Shown piece after piece: positions 17,516 to 25,520 of a DNA stretch of 64,000 nt; position 1 is the stretch's first letter, and every line of letters begins with the position of its first letter. The position numbers and the translations under genes are program-made. The notes below the pieces were generated by a model, which saw only the letters and a program-made list of their open reading frames with translations, ran no database searches and was not told the DNA's origin. The DNA is from Streptomyces cavernae (lineage in GTDB: Bacteria; Actinomycetota; Actinomycetes; Streptomycetales; Streptomycetaceae): assembly GCF_004023625.1 (NCBI RefSeq), contig NZ_RPDJ01000043.1:1-64000 (forward strand). Reading direction: 5' to 3'.

Positions 17516-17794
17516 CTTTGCAGGGAGGTCCCAACGGATCCGGCGAACTGATCGGAATGCGACGGTACTCCGGCTGTTCCGCGGCAGCAGCTATTCCGCC
17601 AATACCGGTATGTAACAAGCATCCAGAGGCGGTTGGGGATCTTGTGTTCAATGTTCATCTCTGTTTCAGGAGATGAAGTCGCTCATCACGGCGACACCGG
17701 CGGTGCCGAATCGACTGTTCCCGATCACGCGCGTTATGGGATCGCGCCGCCAGTCGAGGCCCAGATCTGAGTATCTGGGCACGCCTCCCGCCTA
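17516..17794. other. upstream region of the RHS gene, no gene recognised
   Basis: About 280 bases between the RHS start and the left end of the second IS630. It must contain the RHS promoter. The only structure noted is the inverted repeat GCCCAGAT-CTGAGT-ATCTGGGC at about 17758-17780. No plausible coding frame on either strand. Confidence 0.5.
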
Positions 17795-18950
17795 GTGTCC
17801 TGCGCCGGTAGTCCGTCGTTAGATCTTGTATGAGTTCTCCTGCCGGGGTGCCGGTACCGCGTCGTGGTCCGAAGCTGGAACCGCTGCTGCTGGCCGATGA
17901 CGAGCGTGCTGTGCTCGAACGCTGGGCCCGGCGGGCGAACTCCGCCCAGGCGCTGGCGTTGCGGGCGCGGATCGTGCTGGCCTGTGCGGGCCCGGACGTC
18001 CCGCCCGTCGTTGAGGTGGCCCGCCACCTGCGCATTTCCGCGGACACGGTCCGCAAGTGGCGGCGGCGGTTCCTCGCACCGAGCGGCTTGACGGCCTGGC
18101 CGACGAGCCCCGGCCGGGCCGGCCGCCCACCATCAGCGTTGACCAGGTGGAAGCGGTCGTGGTCGCCACCCTGGAGGAGATCCCGAAGAACGCCACCCAC
18201 TGGTCGCGAAAGTCGATGGCGGAACACAGCGGCCTGTCAAAGTCCACCGTCGGCCGGATCTGGCGGAAGTTCCAGCTCAAGCCGCACCTGACGGACACCT
18301 TCAAGCTGTCGACGGACCCGCTCTTCGTGGAGAAGGTCTACGACGTCGTCGGTCTGTACTTCAACCCGCCCGAGGGCGCGGTGGTCCTCTCGGTGGACGA
18401 GAAGTCGCAGATCCAGGCCCTGGACCGGTCCCAGCCAGTGCTGCCGATAATGCCGGGCATGCCCGAGCGGCGCACCCACGACTACGTCCGCAATGGGCTG
18501 ACCACCTTGTTCGCCGCGTTCGACGTCGCTACCGGCGAAGTCATCAGTGCCCTGCACCGCCGGCACCGGGCAGCGGAGTTCAAGAAATTCCTGATCAGGA
18601 TCGACAAGGAAGTTCCCGCGCACCTGCAGATCCACCTGATCTGCGACAACTACGGCACCCACAAGACGCCCGCGATCAGGACATGGCTGGCCAAGCACCC
18701 ACGTTTTCATATGCACTTCACGCCGACCGGCTCCTCCTGGATCAACCAGGTCGAGCGGTGGTTCGGCTTCCTGGCCGACCAGATGATCCGTCGTGGCGCA
18801 CACAAGAACGTCCAGGCCCTTGAAGCCGACATCCGCCGCTGGGTCAAGGACTGGAACGCAGACCCCAAGCCGTTCATCTGGACCAAGACCGCTGAAGAGA
18901 TCCTCGAATCCCTCGCCCACTTCTACCGACGGATCTCCGGCGCAGGACAC
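17795..18950 (+). mobile_element. IS630-family insertion sequence, second type (IS 2)
   Basis: 1156 bp between TA 17793-17794 and TA 18951-18952. The ends are perfect inverted repeats (GTGTCCTGCGCCGG at the left, CCGGCGCAGGACAC at the right). It carries one transposase gene whose stop codon uses the target-site TA. It differs from the element at 8457-9625 in both ends and transposase, so these are two distinct IS630 lineages. Confidence 0.85.
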
Positions 18951-18953
18951 TAG
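17830..18953 (+). pseudogene. IS630-family transposase with a frameshift
   Basis: The first frame (from ATG 17830) gives VPRRGPKLEPLLLADDERAV and the helix-turn-helix PPVVEVARHLRISADTVRKW. Near 18075-18085 coding moves to the frame reading RLDGLADEPRPGRPPTIS, then the DDE core: VVLSVDEKSQIQALDRSQP, HLICDNYGTHKT and GSSWINQVERWFGFLAD. Relatives I know are single-frame at this point (WRRRFLEHRLDGLADEPRPG), so a 1-base deletion relative to an active copy is the simplest explanation. Rescue by frameshifting is possible. Confidence 0.8.
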
Positions 18954-19194
18954 CGTTGACAAGCCAGAAAAGTCGACGCCGGCCGCCACCAGCAGCCCTC
19001 CGGCCGAGCTGTCCTCGGCGGACAAGATCAAGGCCTGCACAGACGCGATCGCGGCCGGGAAAGACTCCGGCGCGCCCGAGTGCGCGGACCTGTCGTCCGA
19101 CGACTACATGAAGGCACTTCAAGACGCGAACCAGGAAGGGCGGGACGCGCTGCAGGACCTGATCGACGATGCATCGGCGTCCGCGCAGCCGTGA
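18951..19194 (+). pseudogene. 3' fragment of a lipoprotein-like gene cut by IS630
   Basis: The frame enters from the IS right end and continues for about 80 residues (AELSSADKIKACTDAIAAGK, PECADLSSDDYMKALQDA, GRDALQDLIDDASASAQP). It resembles the C-terminal half of small Ser/Ala-rich lipoproteins found in Streptomyces and its phages or plasmids, normally starting with a lipobox. No matching signal peptide precedes the IS at its left end, so the 5' half was deleted, not just separated. Confidence 0.5.
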
Positions 19195-19255
19195 CTCGGC
19201 TTGACACATGATCGAACTGAGGCGACTATCTGATGCGCTAGGTTCATTGCGCTCA

Positions 19256-19280
19256 AAGGGTCACCCACCGGGTGGCCCTT
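19256..19280 (+). other. intergenic hairpin ahead of the phage block
   Basis: AAGGG-T-CACCC-ACC-GGGTG-G-CCCTT forms a 10-bp stem with a one-base internal mismatch and a 3-base loop, without a following T tract. It sits upstream of the first phage-block gene and may be an mRNA-stabilising leader or a weak terminator of upstream transcription. Confidence 0.5.
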
Positions 19281-19303
19281 CCGCATTTCCCCGGGAGCAC
19301 TGC

Positions 19304-19507
19304 ATGGCGCACACCCCCGTCCTCCTTGCCCCCGGCGATATCGCCCACCTGATCCGCCGCCCCGTCGGCACGGTCACCCGCTGGGCATCCGAAGGCCGGC
19401 TCACCTCCTACGACGGCCGCTATGACTGGCTGGAGCTGCAAGACGTCGTCGCTGGCCGGCGCCGGGTCCCGCCCATCCGCCATGCCTCCGCCCGCTCAGC
19501 TGCCTGA
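19304..19507 (+). CDS. small helix-turn-helix protein, phage-type
   Basis: 67 residues from ATG 19304, with CGGGAG at ~19291. The sequence LLAPGDIAHLIRRPVGTVTR, WASEGRLTSYDGRYDWLEL, then DVVAGRRR is a compact winged helix of the MerR/excisionase-like kind, common as the first gene upstream of actinophage terminase regions. It probably binds DNA as a regulator. It is closed by a strong terminator. Confidence 0.7.
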   Translation: MAHTPVLLAPGDIAHLIRRPVGTVTRWASEGRLTSYDGRYDWLELQDVVAGRRRVPPIRHASARSAA

Positions 19508-19523
19508 CCCGCCCTCACAGACC

Positions 19524-19562
19524 AGCCCCCGCATGCCGCTGACGCGGCGGAGGGGCTTTTTG
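19524..19562 (+). terminator. rho-independent terminator
   Basis: Outer stem AGCCCC (19524-19529) / GGGGCT (19552-19557), inner stem CCGC/GCGG, then five T residues. It separates the small DNA-binding gene from the enzyme cluster. Confidence 0.8.
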
Positions 19563-19682
19563 ACGCCTGCCGCCGTGTATTGAGGGGTGCCCGGCGGCAG
19601 GCCCCCTCTTCCCATGCGCGCGGGCCCCGGCCGACGACTCCACGGCCGGGGCCCGCGCTCTTCCCAGACATCGAAGGGGGCG

Positions 19683-20432
19683 ATGCGCGCCGTGGTCCAT
19701 CAGTGGCTCTTGGGCCGGGGGAACAGCGAACTGGGCGCCGAAGGCATCTACACGTGGTCGCTGCCCGCGTGGGTCGTCGAACTGCCGTGGGGCGGACACT
19801 TCAACGTGTGCCCCTCCGCAGGGGTTTGCGCCCAACTTTGCTACGCAAGACAGGGTGCGTACCGGTTCAGCAACGTACGGGCAGCCCACATGCGGAACCT
19901 GCTGCTCACCCTCCAAGACCTGCCGGGCTTCGAGCAGCAGATGACCGAAGAGGTCCAGCACCCCCGCTACCAGGGCGCCCACGTCCGCATCCACGACAGT
20001 GGGGACTTCCACAGCCAGGACTACCTGGAAGCCTGGCTGCGCATCATCCGCTCCGCACCCGGCGTTTCGTTCTACTGCTACACCAAGGAAGTCGCCCTCT
20101 TCAAAGACGTGGTGGAGCCCGACCCGCCCGCCAACTTCGGATGGTGCTACAGCCTCGGGGGCAAGCAAGACCAGGCCATCGACCTGGACACCATGCGGCA
20201 CGCCGACGTGTTCCCCAGCGAGGAAGCCGTCGAACACCACGGCTACGCCTCGCAAGACGAGTCCGACCTGCTCGCCGTGTACGGCCCACCTCAGGTCGGC
20301 ATCCCGGCGAACAACATCCCCCACCTTCGCCGCATCCAAGGCGCGCACTCGTTTGGCGCCTTGCAGCGCATCCGCGACAACCAGGTCCACGCCAAGTCCG
20401 GCCGCAACCACCCATCAGACCCCTCCGAGTGA
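19683..20432 (+). CDS. Gp88-like phage protein
   Basis: 249 residues from ATG 19683, behind GAAGGGGG. The opening WLLGRGNSELGAEGIYTWSL, then a Cys cluster (NVCPSAGVCAQLCYARQGAY), the aromatic core HPRYQGAHVRIHDSGDFHSQ and IPHLRRIQGAHSFGALQRI, are features of the gene-product-88 family known from actinobacteriophages. The biochemical function of the family is not established; the conserved Cys residues suggest a metal or Fe-S site. It begins the run of overlapping enzyme genes up to 26992, so it probably belongs to the same pathway. Confidence 0.7.
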   Translation: MRAVVHQWLLGRGNSELGAEGIYTWSLPAWVVELPWGGHFNVCPSAGVCAQLCYARQGAYRFSNVRAAHMRNLLLTLQDLPGFEQQMTEEVQHPRYQGAHVRIHDSGDFHSQDYLEAWLRIIRSAPGVSFYCYTKEVALFKDVVEPDPPANFGWCYSLGGKQDQAIDLDTMRHADVFPSEEAVEHHGYASQDESDLLAVYGPPQVGIPANNIPHLRRIQGAHSFGALQRIRDNQVHAKSGRNHPSDPSE

Positions 20433-20444
20433 CGAGGACCGCTC

Positions 20445-21263
20445 ATGCCTGCCGTCTACCTCGAAACCCGCGACATCCCGATCGCCGACCTCACCCCGTT
20501 CCCCGGCAACGCCAAGAAGGGCGACGTCGCAGCGATTCGTGACTCGCTGCGCCGTAACGGCCAGTACCGGTCGCTGATCGTGCGAAAGGCCGGCAAGGGC
20601 GCGCTCACCGTGCTCGCCGGGAACCACACGATGCAGGCGCTCGCCGCTGAGGGCGCCGAGACGGCGCGCTGCGAGGTCATCACCTGCGACGACCAGGAAG
20701 CCAAGAGGATCAACCTCGCGGACAACAGGCTGTCCGAGCTCGGCACGTGGGATGAAGACGCGCTCGCCGCGCTGCTGAAGGACGTCCAAGACGACCTTGA
20801 CGGAACCGGCTACTCCAGTGACGACCTGGACGAGCTGTTGCAGACCACGGGCGAACTCGCGGCCAACGCGACCGAGTTCTTGACGGACTTCGTGGCCCCT
20901 GCCCCGGCGTCGCCTGCCCCCGCGGCCCCGGCCGCCATACCGGGCGCACCCGCCCCGGCAGCCGCCATACCTGGTGCGCCCGGTATGGCCGAACCCGCCC
21001 AGGACGGGCCCGAGCCGCAGGACGGCGTCGTCCCGCCGCCCGCCCCGCTCGCGCCCGCGCAGCCCTATGTACCGCCCCCGCCCGTGCCCGTGCCGACCGG
21101 GCCACTGATGACGCCCGTCCAGTGGGTCGTCACCGTCGAGCAGCGCGACACGATCCGGGCCGCCATCAAACACGCCCAAGAGGCGAACGGCCTGGACAAC
21201 AGCTCCGCCGCCCTCACCGAAGTGTGCCGGGCATACCTCGAAGCACAGGAGAACCCCTCATGA
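20445..21263 (+). CDS. ParB-domain (ParB/Srx fold) phage protein 1
   Basis: 272 residues from ATG 20445, with GACGAGGA just upstream. Residues ~8-110 are a ParB N-terminal domain: IPIADLTPFPGNAKKGD, then LRRNGQYRSLIVRK, LTVLAGNHTMQALAAEG and INLADNRLSELGTWDEDALA. This fold binds or hydrolyses nucleotides in ParB and is reused in phage nucleases and in sulfur-transfer partners such as IbrB. The middle is Ala/Pro-rich linker and the C-terminus is helical (VVTVEQRDTIRAAIKHAQEA). The gene is coupled to the cupin gene by a 4-base overlap. Confidence 0.8.
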   Translation: MPAVYLETRDIPIADLTPFPGNAKKGDVAAIRDSLRRNGQYRSLIVRKAGKGALTVLAGNHTMQALAAEGAETARCEVITCDDQEAKRINLADNRLSELGTWDEDALAALLKDVQDDLDGTGYSSDDLDELLQTTGELAANATEFLTDFVAPAPASPAPAAPAAIPGAPAPAAAIPGAPGMAEPAQDGPEPQDGVVPPPAPLAPAQPYVPPPPVPVPTGPLMTPVQWVVTVEQRDTIRAAIKHAQEANGLDNSSAALTEVCRAYLEAQENPS

Positions 21264-21739
21264 GCCACGACCACGAGCACCACCACGTGCACGAGCACGA
21301 CGGGCTGAGCATCATCAACCTGCGCGACGCCGCAGAGGCCATCAAGACCGAAGGCGTGCCCGTCCACGGCGCCCCGGCTACCGGCCTGCCGCTGCACTCC
21401 AACGGGCACCTCGGGGTCGACATGCTGTCCGTCCCCCCGAACGCCCGGTTCCCCGTCCACACCCATCCCGGCGACCACCTGCTGCTGTGCCTGGAAGGCG
21501 AGGGCACCATCAGCATCGGCGAAGTCACCTACAAGGTGAAGCCCGGCGACATCTACATGGTGCCCGGCGAGATCCCGCACGCCGTCGGCGCCGGCGCAGC
21601 CGGGCACGTCCTGATCGCCACCGGCTCGCCGCACAAGCCCGTCGAGTCCCCGGAACGGATGACGTTCACCGACTGGCAGGGGAACGCCACCACCGAGCCC
21701 CTGTTCGCGGACGAGACCGCGCCCGGGGCCGAGTCGTGA
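21260..21739 (+). CDS. cupin-domain protein with His-rich N-terminus
   Basis: 159 residues from ATG 21260, overlapping the previous stop. The N-terminal 15 residues are mostly His (DHEHHHVHEHDG). The cupin motifs are VHTHPGDHLLLCLEGEG and KVKPGDIYMVPGEIPHAVGA, with the His/Glu metal ligands of motif 1 and the His of motif 2. Single-domain cupins bind Fe, Mn, Ni or Zn and act as dioxygenases, isomerases or sensors. The specific reaction is unknown. It lies between a ParB-domain gene and a PP-loop ATPase, with overlaps on both sides. Confidence 0.8.
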   Translation: MSHDHEHHHVHEHDGLSIINLRDAAEAIKTEGVPVHGAPATGLPLHSNGHLGVDMLSVPPNARFPVHTHPGDHLLLCLEGEGTISIGEVTYKVKPGDIYMVPGEIPHAVGAGAAGHVLIATGSPHKPVESPERMTFTDWQGNATTEPLFADETAPGAES

Positions 21740-22521
21740 CCCAGCGCAAACAGGCTCTCCGCAGCCAGGACGACTGGGCCAAGATGCGCGCCCGGGCCCG
21801 CGACGAGTGGCCGGACGACAAGCTGGACAACCTGATCGACCGGACCGTGGAAGAGATCAAGGCGAGCGTCGCCGGCTGCCGCGCAGCGTACGCCTGGTCC
21901 GGCGGCAAAGACTCGATCGCCCTCGGGCACGTCGCCGAACTCGCCGGCGTCACCGACTGCTGCTTGGGCATCTCGAACCTCGAGTTCCCGGCGTTCCTCC
22001 AGTGGGTCACCGACCACATGCCCGACGGGCTGACCGTGGTGAACACCGGCCAGGACCTGCAGTGGCTGGCGAAGAACCCGAACATGCTGTTCCCGCAAGG
22101 CGCGTGGGGATCGAAGTGGTTCACGGCCATCAACCACCGCAGCCAGGCCCGCTACTACCGGGACCAGAAGCTGGACGTGCTCCTGCTTGGCCGCCGCCAC
22201 TCCGACGGCAACTACACCGGCCCCAAGGGCGCGACCGAGTACACCAACCGGGCGGGCATCACCCGCTCCTCGCCGATCGCCGCCTGGTCGCACACGGCCG
22301 TGTTCGCGCTGATCGACCGCGAGGGCCTGGCGATGCCGCCCTGCTACGACTGGCCCCGCGGCTACCAGGTCGGCACCGGCTCGTGGCCCGCCCGCCAGTG
22401 GACCAACAGCGTCGACCACGGCTTCGAGGAAGTGTGGGCCATCGACCCGGACGTGGTCCGCCAAGCCGCCCCCGTACTGCCGCAGGCCGCGGACTGGATG
22501 ACCCGCACCGGCCATGCCTGA
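21736..22521 (+). CDS. PP-loop ATPase of the PAPS-reductase family, small form
   Basis: 261 residues from GTG 21736, overlapping the cupin stop. The PP-loop is AAYAWSGGKDSIALGHVAEL, the SGGxDS signature that binds ATP pyrophosphate. ISNLEFPAFLQWVTDHM, then VVNTGQDLQWLAKNP and LLLGRRHSDGNY fit adenylate-forming sulfur-transfer or reductase enzymes. Family members activate a substrate by adenylation or reduce APS/PAPS. No CxxC thiol pair is obvious, so classical PAPS reduction is unlikely. The neighbouring amidotransferase suggests that nitrogen transfer should be considered. Confidence 0.75.
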   Translation: MTQRKQALRSQDDWAKMRARARDEWPDDKLDNLIDRTVEEIKASVAGCRAAYAWSGGKDSIALGHVAELAGVTDCCLGISNLEFPAFLQWVTDHMPDGLTVVNTGQDLQWLAKNPNMLFPQGAWGSKWFTAINHRSQARYYRDQKLDVLLLGRRHSDGNYTGPKGATEYTNRAGITRSSPIAAWSHTAVFALIDREGLAMPPCYDWPRGYQVGTGSWPARQWTNSVDHGFEEVWAIDPDVVRQAAPVLPQAADWMTRTGHA

Positions 22522-22541
22522 CCCGGAAGGGACAACACCCC

Positions 22542-23138
22542 GTGTGCGGGATCTTCGCCTACACCGGGCACGGCGCTCCTGACCGCGAGCTGCTGACCGC
22601 CATCACCCGCGCTGCCGCCACCCGAGGCCCACACGCCCACGGCTGGACCACCGGCGAAACAACGCACCGCGCGCTCGGCCCCATGGATCCGGACGCCGCC
22701 GTCACGGCCTGCCAGGACGCCCACCAGTGCCTCGGACACGCCCGGCTCGCGACCTTTGGCCGGTACGACGACGAGGACGCCGTCCAGCCCGTCACCGTGG
22801 ACGGCCACCACGTGGCCTTCAACGGCAACATCTACAACCCCGTCGAGGTCCACCCGGGCACCTGGCCAGCCGACACCCACCATCTCGCCCACGCGTACGC
22901 CGCAGAGCGCACCCACGGCCACAGTCCGCACCGAGCCCTCGAACGGGCGTTGGCACCAGCCCGGATGAACGCCTGGGCCGTGGTGATTCTCGACGCCAGC
23001 GGGGCCCTCGTCACCTACCGCCAGGGCCTGCCGCTGTTCACGTACCGCGCCGAGGGCGGCCTGTACCTGGCGTCCCGCCACTTCCACCCCGACGCCAGCG
23101 AACTCGCCCCCAACACCCTCACCGTGGACACCCCATGA
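22542..23138 (+). CDS. stand-alone class II glutamine amidotransferase
   Basis: 198 residues from GTG 22542. After removal of the initiator the nucleophile is N-terminal Cys (CGIFAYTGHG), as in Ntn-type amidotransferases. LGHARLATFGRYDDEDAVQP and VAFNGNIYN match the glutamine-binding HxRLAT and NGEIYN motifs of asparagine synthetase B and GlmS. The synthase half normally fused to this domain is missing. PP-loop enzymes lie directly on both sides, so a split asparagine-synthetase-like system delivering ammonia to an adenylated substrate is a reasonable hypothesis. It overlaps the next gene by 4 bases. Confidence 0.8.
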   Translation: MCGIFAYTGHGAPDRELLTAITRAAATRGPHAHGWTTGETTHRALGPMDPDAAVTACQDAHQCLGHARLATFGRYDDEDAVQPVTVDGHHVAFNGNIYNPVEVHPGTWPADTHHLAHAYAAERTHGHSPHRALERALAPARMNAWAVVILDASGALVTYRQGLPLFTYRAEGGLYLASRHFHPDASELAPNTLTVDTP

Positions 23139-24472
23139 CCCAGAACCCCTCCGGCGAATCCGGCCGCGTGCACGTCCACCGCCGCCAACACTTCGACCGC
23201 AAGCACCTCTCCGTCGACGTCTATACCCTCGCCCTCGAACGCACCGCCTACATCCTCGACAACCACGACCGGGTGCAGGTGATGTTCTCCGGCGGCAAGG
23301 ACTCCACCGCCGTCCTCAACGTCGCCCTCGAAGTCGCCCACAGCGACCCGCGGTTCGAACGACACCTGCCGCTGAGCACGATCTTCTTCGACGAAGAAGC
23401 CATCCCGCAGGAGACCGCCGACTACGTCGCCAGAACCTTCGCCCGGCCCGACATCGCAGGCGAGTGGTACTGCCTGCCCGTCCAGCACCGCAACGCCTGC
23501 TCCCGCACCCACCCCTACTGGTGGCCCTGGGCCCCCGAAGACGAGGAACGCTGGTGCAGGCCGCTGCCCGAGCAGGCGATCACGAACATCCCCGGCTTCC
23601 AGGTCTGGCCCCAAGAGGCCCGCATGACCATCCCCGAAATGGCCGGGCTCCTCGCGCCGCCGCCGCACACCACAGCATCGCTGATGGGCATCCGCGCCCA
23701 GGAGTCCATCACCCGTCTCCGCGCCGTCAGCAAGAAAGCCGTCGACAACTACATCATCAAGGCCACCGGCAAAACCGCCCGCGGCAACCTGTTCAAGGCC
23801 TATCCGGTCTACGACTGGCGCCACGAAGACGTCTGGGCCGGCCCCCGCGTCCACGGCTGGGACTACAACCACGCCTACGACCTGCTCGAGATGGCAGGCG
23901 TGGGAATCAGCATCCAGCGCTGCTCACCCGCCTTCGGCGAAGAGCCCCTGCAGAAGCTCTACACCTACGCCCAGTGCTTCCCCGACGTGTGGGCGAAGAT
24001 GTGCGAGCGTGTCCCCGGCGTCGGCGCCGCCTACCGCTACGCACTCACCGAGCTGTACGCATACAGGGACCGTCCTGACAAGCCCGATGGCATGCCCTGG
24101 CAGGACTTCATCTCCCACTATCTGCACAAGTTCCGGCCCAAGGAAGCTGCCTCCGTCGCCGAGCGGATCAAGAAAGAGATCGCCTCCCACTACCGGCGCA
24201 CCAACAGCCCCCTCGTCTACAAGGCCATGCACCCCATCTCCGGGCTGTGCTGGCACTTCCTGCTGACGATCGCCATGCGCGGCGACTTCAAGAACCGCAA
24301 GCAGGCCGGGGCCCGCATCGCGAACCATGCCTACGACAAGCTCTGGCGGGAGTACACCGCCGAAGTCGCCGCCATCCGCGACGCCGGCACTGCCCACGAA
24401 TACGGCTACCCCCGCCCCTGGCCGACCGACCCGGCCTCCCTCGTCGTCGAAGTCGTCCAGAAGAAGCGGTAG
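23135..24472 (+). CDS. IbrA-like PP-loop ATPase (PAPS-reductase family), large form
   Basis: 445 residues from ATG 23135, overlapping the amidotransferase stop. The PP-loop is VQVMFSGGKDSTAVLNVAL. LSTIFFDEEAIPQETADYV, SLMGIRAQESITRLRAVSKK and AYPVYDWRHEDVWAG follow, then a long helical C-terminal half (~260-445). Length and order fit IbrA/YbdN-type proteins, which in enterobacteria are encoded next to the ParB-domain protein IbrB/YbdM. Here a ParB-domain gene follows after a homing endonuclease. The IbrA-type reaction is not established; adenylation or sulfur chemistry on nucleic acid is inferred. Confidence 0.8.
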   Translation: MTQNPSGESGRVHVHRRQHFDRKHLSVDVYTLALERTAYILDNHDRVQVMFSGGKDSTAVLNVALEVAHSDPRFERHLPLSTIFFDEEAIPQETADYVARTFARPDIAGEWYCLPVQHRNACSRTHPYWWPWAPEDEERWCRPLPEQAITNIPGFQVWPQEARMTIPEMAGLLAPPPHTTASLMGIRAQESITRLRAVSKKAVDNYIIKATGKTARGNLFKAYPVYDWRHEDVWAGPRVHGWDYNHAYDLLEMAGVGISIQRCSPAFGEEPLQKLYTYAQCFPDVWAKMCERVPGVGAAYRYALTELYAYRDRPDKPDGMPWQDFISHYLHKFRPKEAASVAERIKKEIASHYRRTNSPLVYKAMHPISGLCWHFLLTIAMRGDFKNRKQAGARIANHAYDKLWREYTAEVAAIRDAGTAHEYGYPRPWPTDPASLVVEVVQKKR

Positions 24473-24541
24473 TAACCCGCTGGGCGGAGAAGATGCAGGC
24501 CAGAGCCTAACTCGCATTGGTGTAATGAGTAGGCTTAGCTC

Positions 24542-25057
24542 ATGATCGAAACGAACTTGGCCTGGCTCGCAGGCATTTGGGACGGCGAAGGATCTGTTGG
24601 CATCACTCGGCAGAACCGAGCGGGCAACACCAATCGGGTCCTCGTCCCTCAAGCGCAAATCCAGATGACCCATGAAGTGACCGTCGCGAAAACCGTAGAG
24701 ATTCTTCGCGGCCTCGGGCTGAACGCCCTTCAGCACACGTGGCACGAGCGCAAGGCACACCACAAGGACATGTGGGGCTACAACATCACGCGCACTGGCT
24801 ACGTCCTGACGATGGCGAACGCTCTCCTCCCGTACGCAGTCACCAAGCAGGAGCACTGGACTCTGATCAAGGAGTTCTGCGAACTGCGGGTTGCGCGTGT
24901 CGGACTTGACGACCAGGGCCGCCTCAGAAGAGGTGGCACGCCAGGAAAATGGTGGACCCCTTACAGTGACCGAGAACTCGAAATCGCTGACCGCCTCAAA
25001 GGCCTCACACGGCGTGGAAAACCAGCCGGTGGGGAACGTGCAATGGCTCCCGCGTAA
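24542..25057 (+). CDS. LAGLIDADG homing endonuclease, free-standing
   Basis: 171 residues from ATG 24542. The motif is LAWLAGIWDGEGSVGITRQ, a single LAGLIDADG helix, so the enzyme would act as a homodimer. Residues 35-170 (VTVAKTVEILRGLGLNAL, then HKDMWGYNITRTGYVLTMAN) fit the alpha/beta DNA-binding core. It lies between the IbrA-like and ParB-domain genes, and its last 30 codons overlap the next gene in another frame. Codons are less GC-biased than in its neighbours, as expected for a mobile gene. A short AT-rich stretch upstream (TAATGAGTAGGCTTAG) could be its own promoter. Confidence 0.85.
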   Translation: MIETNLAWLAGIWDGEGSVGITRQNRAGNTNRVLVPQAQIQMTHEVTVAKTVEILRGLGLNALQHTWHERKAHHKDMWGYNITRTGYVLTMANALLPYAVTKQEHWTLIKEFCELRVARVGLDDQGRLRRGGTPGKWWTPYSDRELEIADRLKGLTRRGKPAGGERAMAPA

Positions 25058-25520
25058 AGCCCTCTCCAGCAACGACTGGAATCCCAATGTCCAGGCGCCG
25101 CCTGAGCATCGGCTGTTGGCCACGAGCATCCTCGAGAACGGGTGGACGCAGCCGATCGTGGCCCGTGAACAGGCCGACGGCACGTACGAGATCGTTGACG
25201 GCTTCCACCGCTGGACCGTCGCAGCCCAGGCCGCCATCGCCGCCCTCACCGGAGGTCTCGTCCCGGTCGTTGTGCTCCCGCCGACCGACCCGGCCACTGC
25301 CCGCATGGCCACCGTGCGCCACAACCGGGCACGCGGTACGCACCACGTTCTCGGCATGGCATCCATCGTGGACGACCTGCTCAAGCTGGGCATCGAGCCG
25401 ACCGAGATCGGCCGCCGTCTGGAAATGGACGCCGAGGAGGTCGAGCGGCTCGCTGACCGGGGCGACATGCTCGCCCGGCACGCCCCGGACGGCTTCAACA
25501 ACGGATGGACCGTCGGATGA
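24966..25520 (+). CDS. ParB-domain protein 2, IbrB-like
   Basis: 184 residues if started at GTG 24966. GTG 25014 and later GTGs are alternatives, because the domain itself begins at VQWLPRKALSSNDWNPN. ILENGWTQPIVAREQADGTY, then EIVDGFHRWTVAAQA, TVRHNRARGTHH and LEMDAEEVERLADRGDM are the ParB/IbrB pattern, with an acidic residue in VDGFHR and the RHNRARG basic loop. It pairs with the IbrA-like gene upstream. Its 5' end overlaps the homing endonuclease gene, suggesting that the endonuclease gene entered the IbrA-IbrB junction. It is coupled to the dehydrogenase gene by ATGA. Confidence 0.75.
   Translation: MTENSKSLTASKASHGVENQPVGNVQWLPRKALSSNDWNPNVQAPPEHRLLATSILENGWTQPIVAREQADGTYEIVDGFHRWTVAAQAAIAALTGGLVPVVVLPPTDPATARMATVRHNRARGTHHVLGMASIVDDLLKLGIEPTEIGRRLEMDAEEVERLADRGDMLARHAPDGFNNGWTVG

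Noticed and set aside
17758..17780. Inverted repeat next to the second IS630 as an attachment site
   Set aside because: It is only 8 bp, with no second copy at the right border of the phage block and no integrase present.
19195..19303. tRNA gene or att core at the left border of the phage block
   Set aside because: No cloverleaf with an anticodon stem or a TTCRANY loop can be formed; only a 10-bp hairpin is present.
21736..24472. Dnd phosphorothioation operon
   Set aside because: The PP-loop enzymes resemble DndC only in the ATP motif. DndA, DndD and DndE partners are absent, and the second enzyme fits IbrA better.
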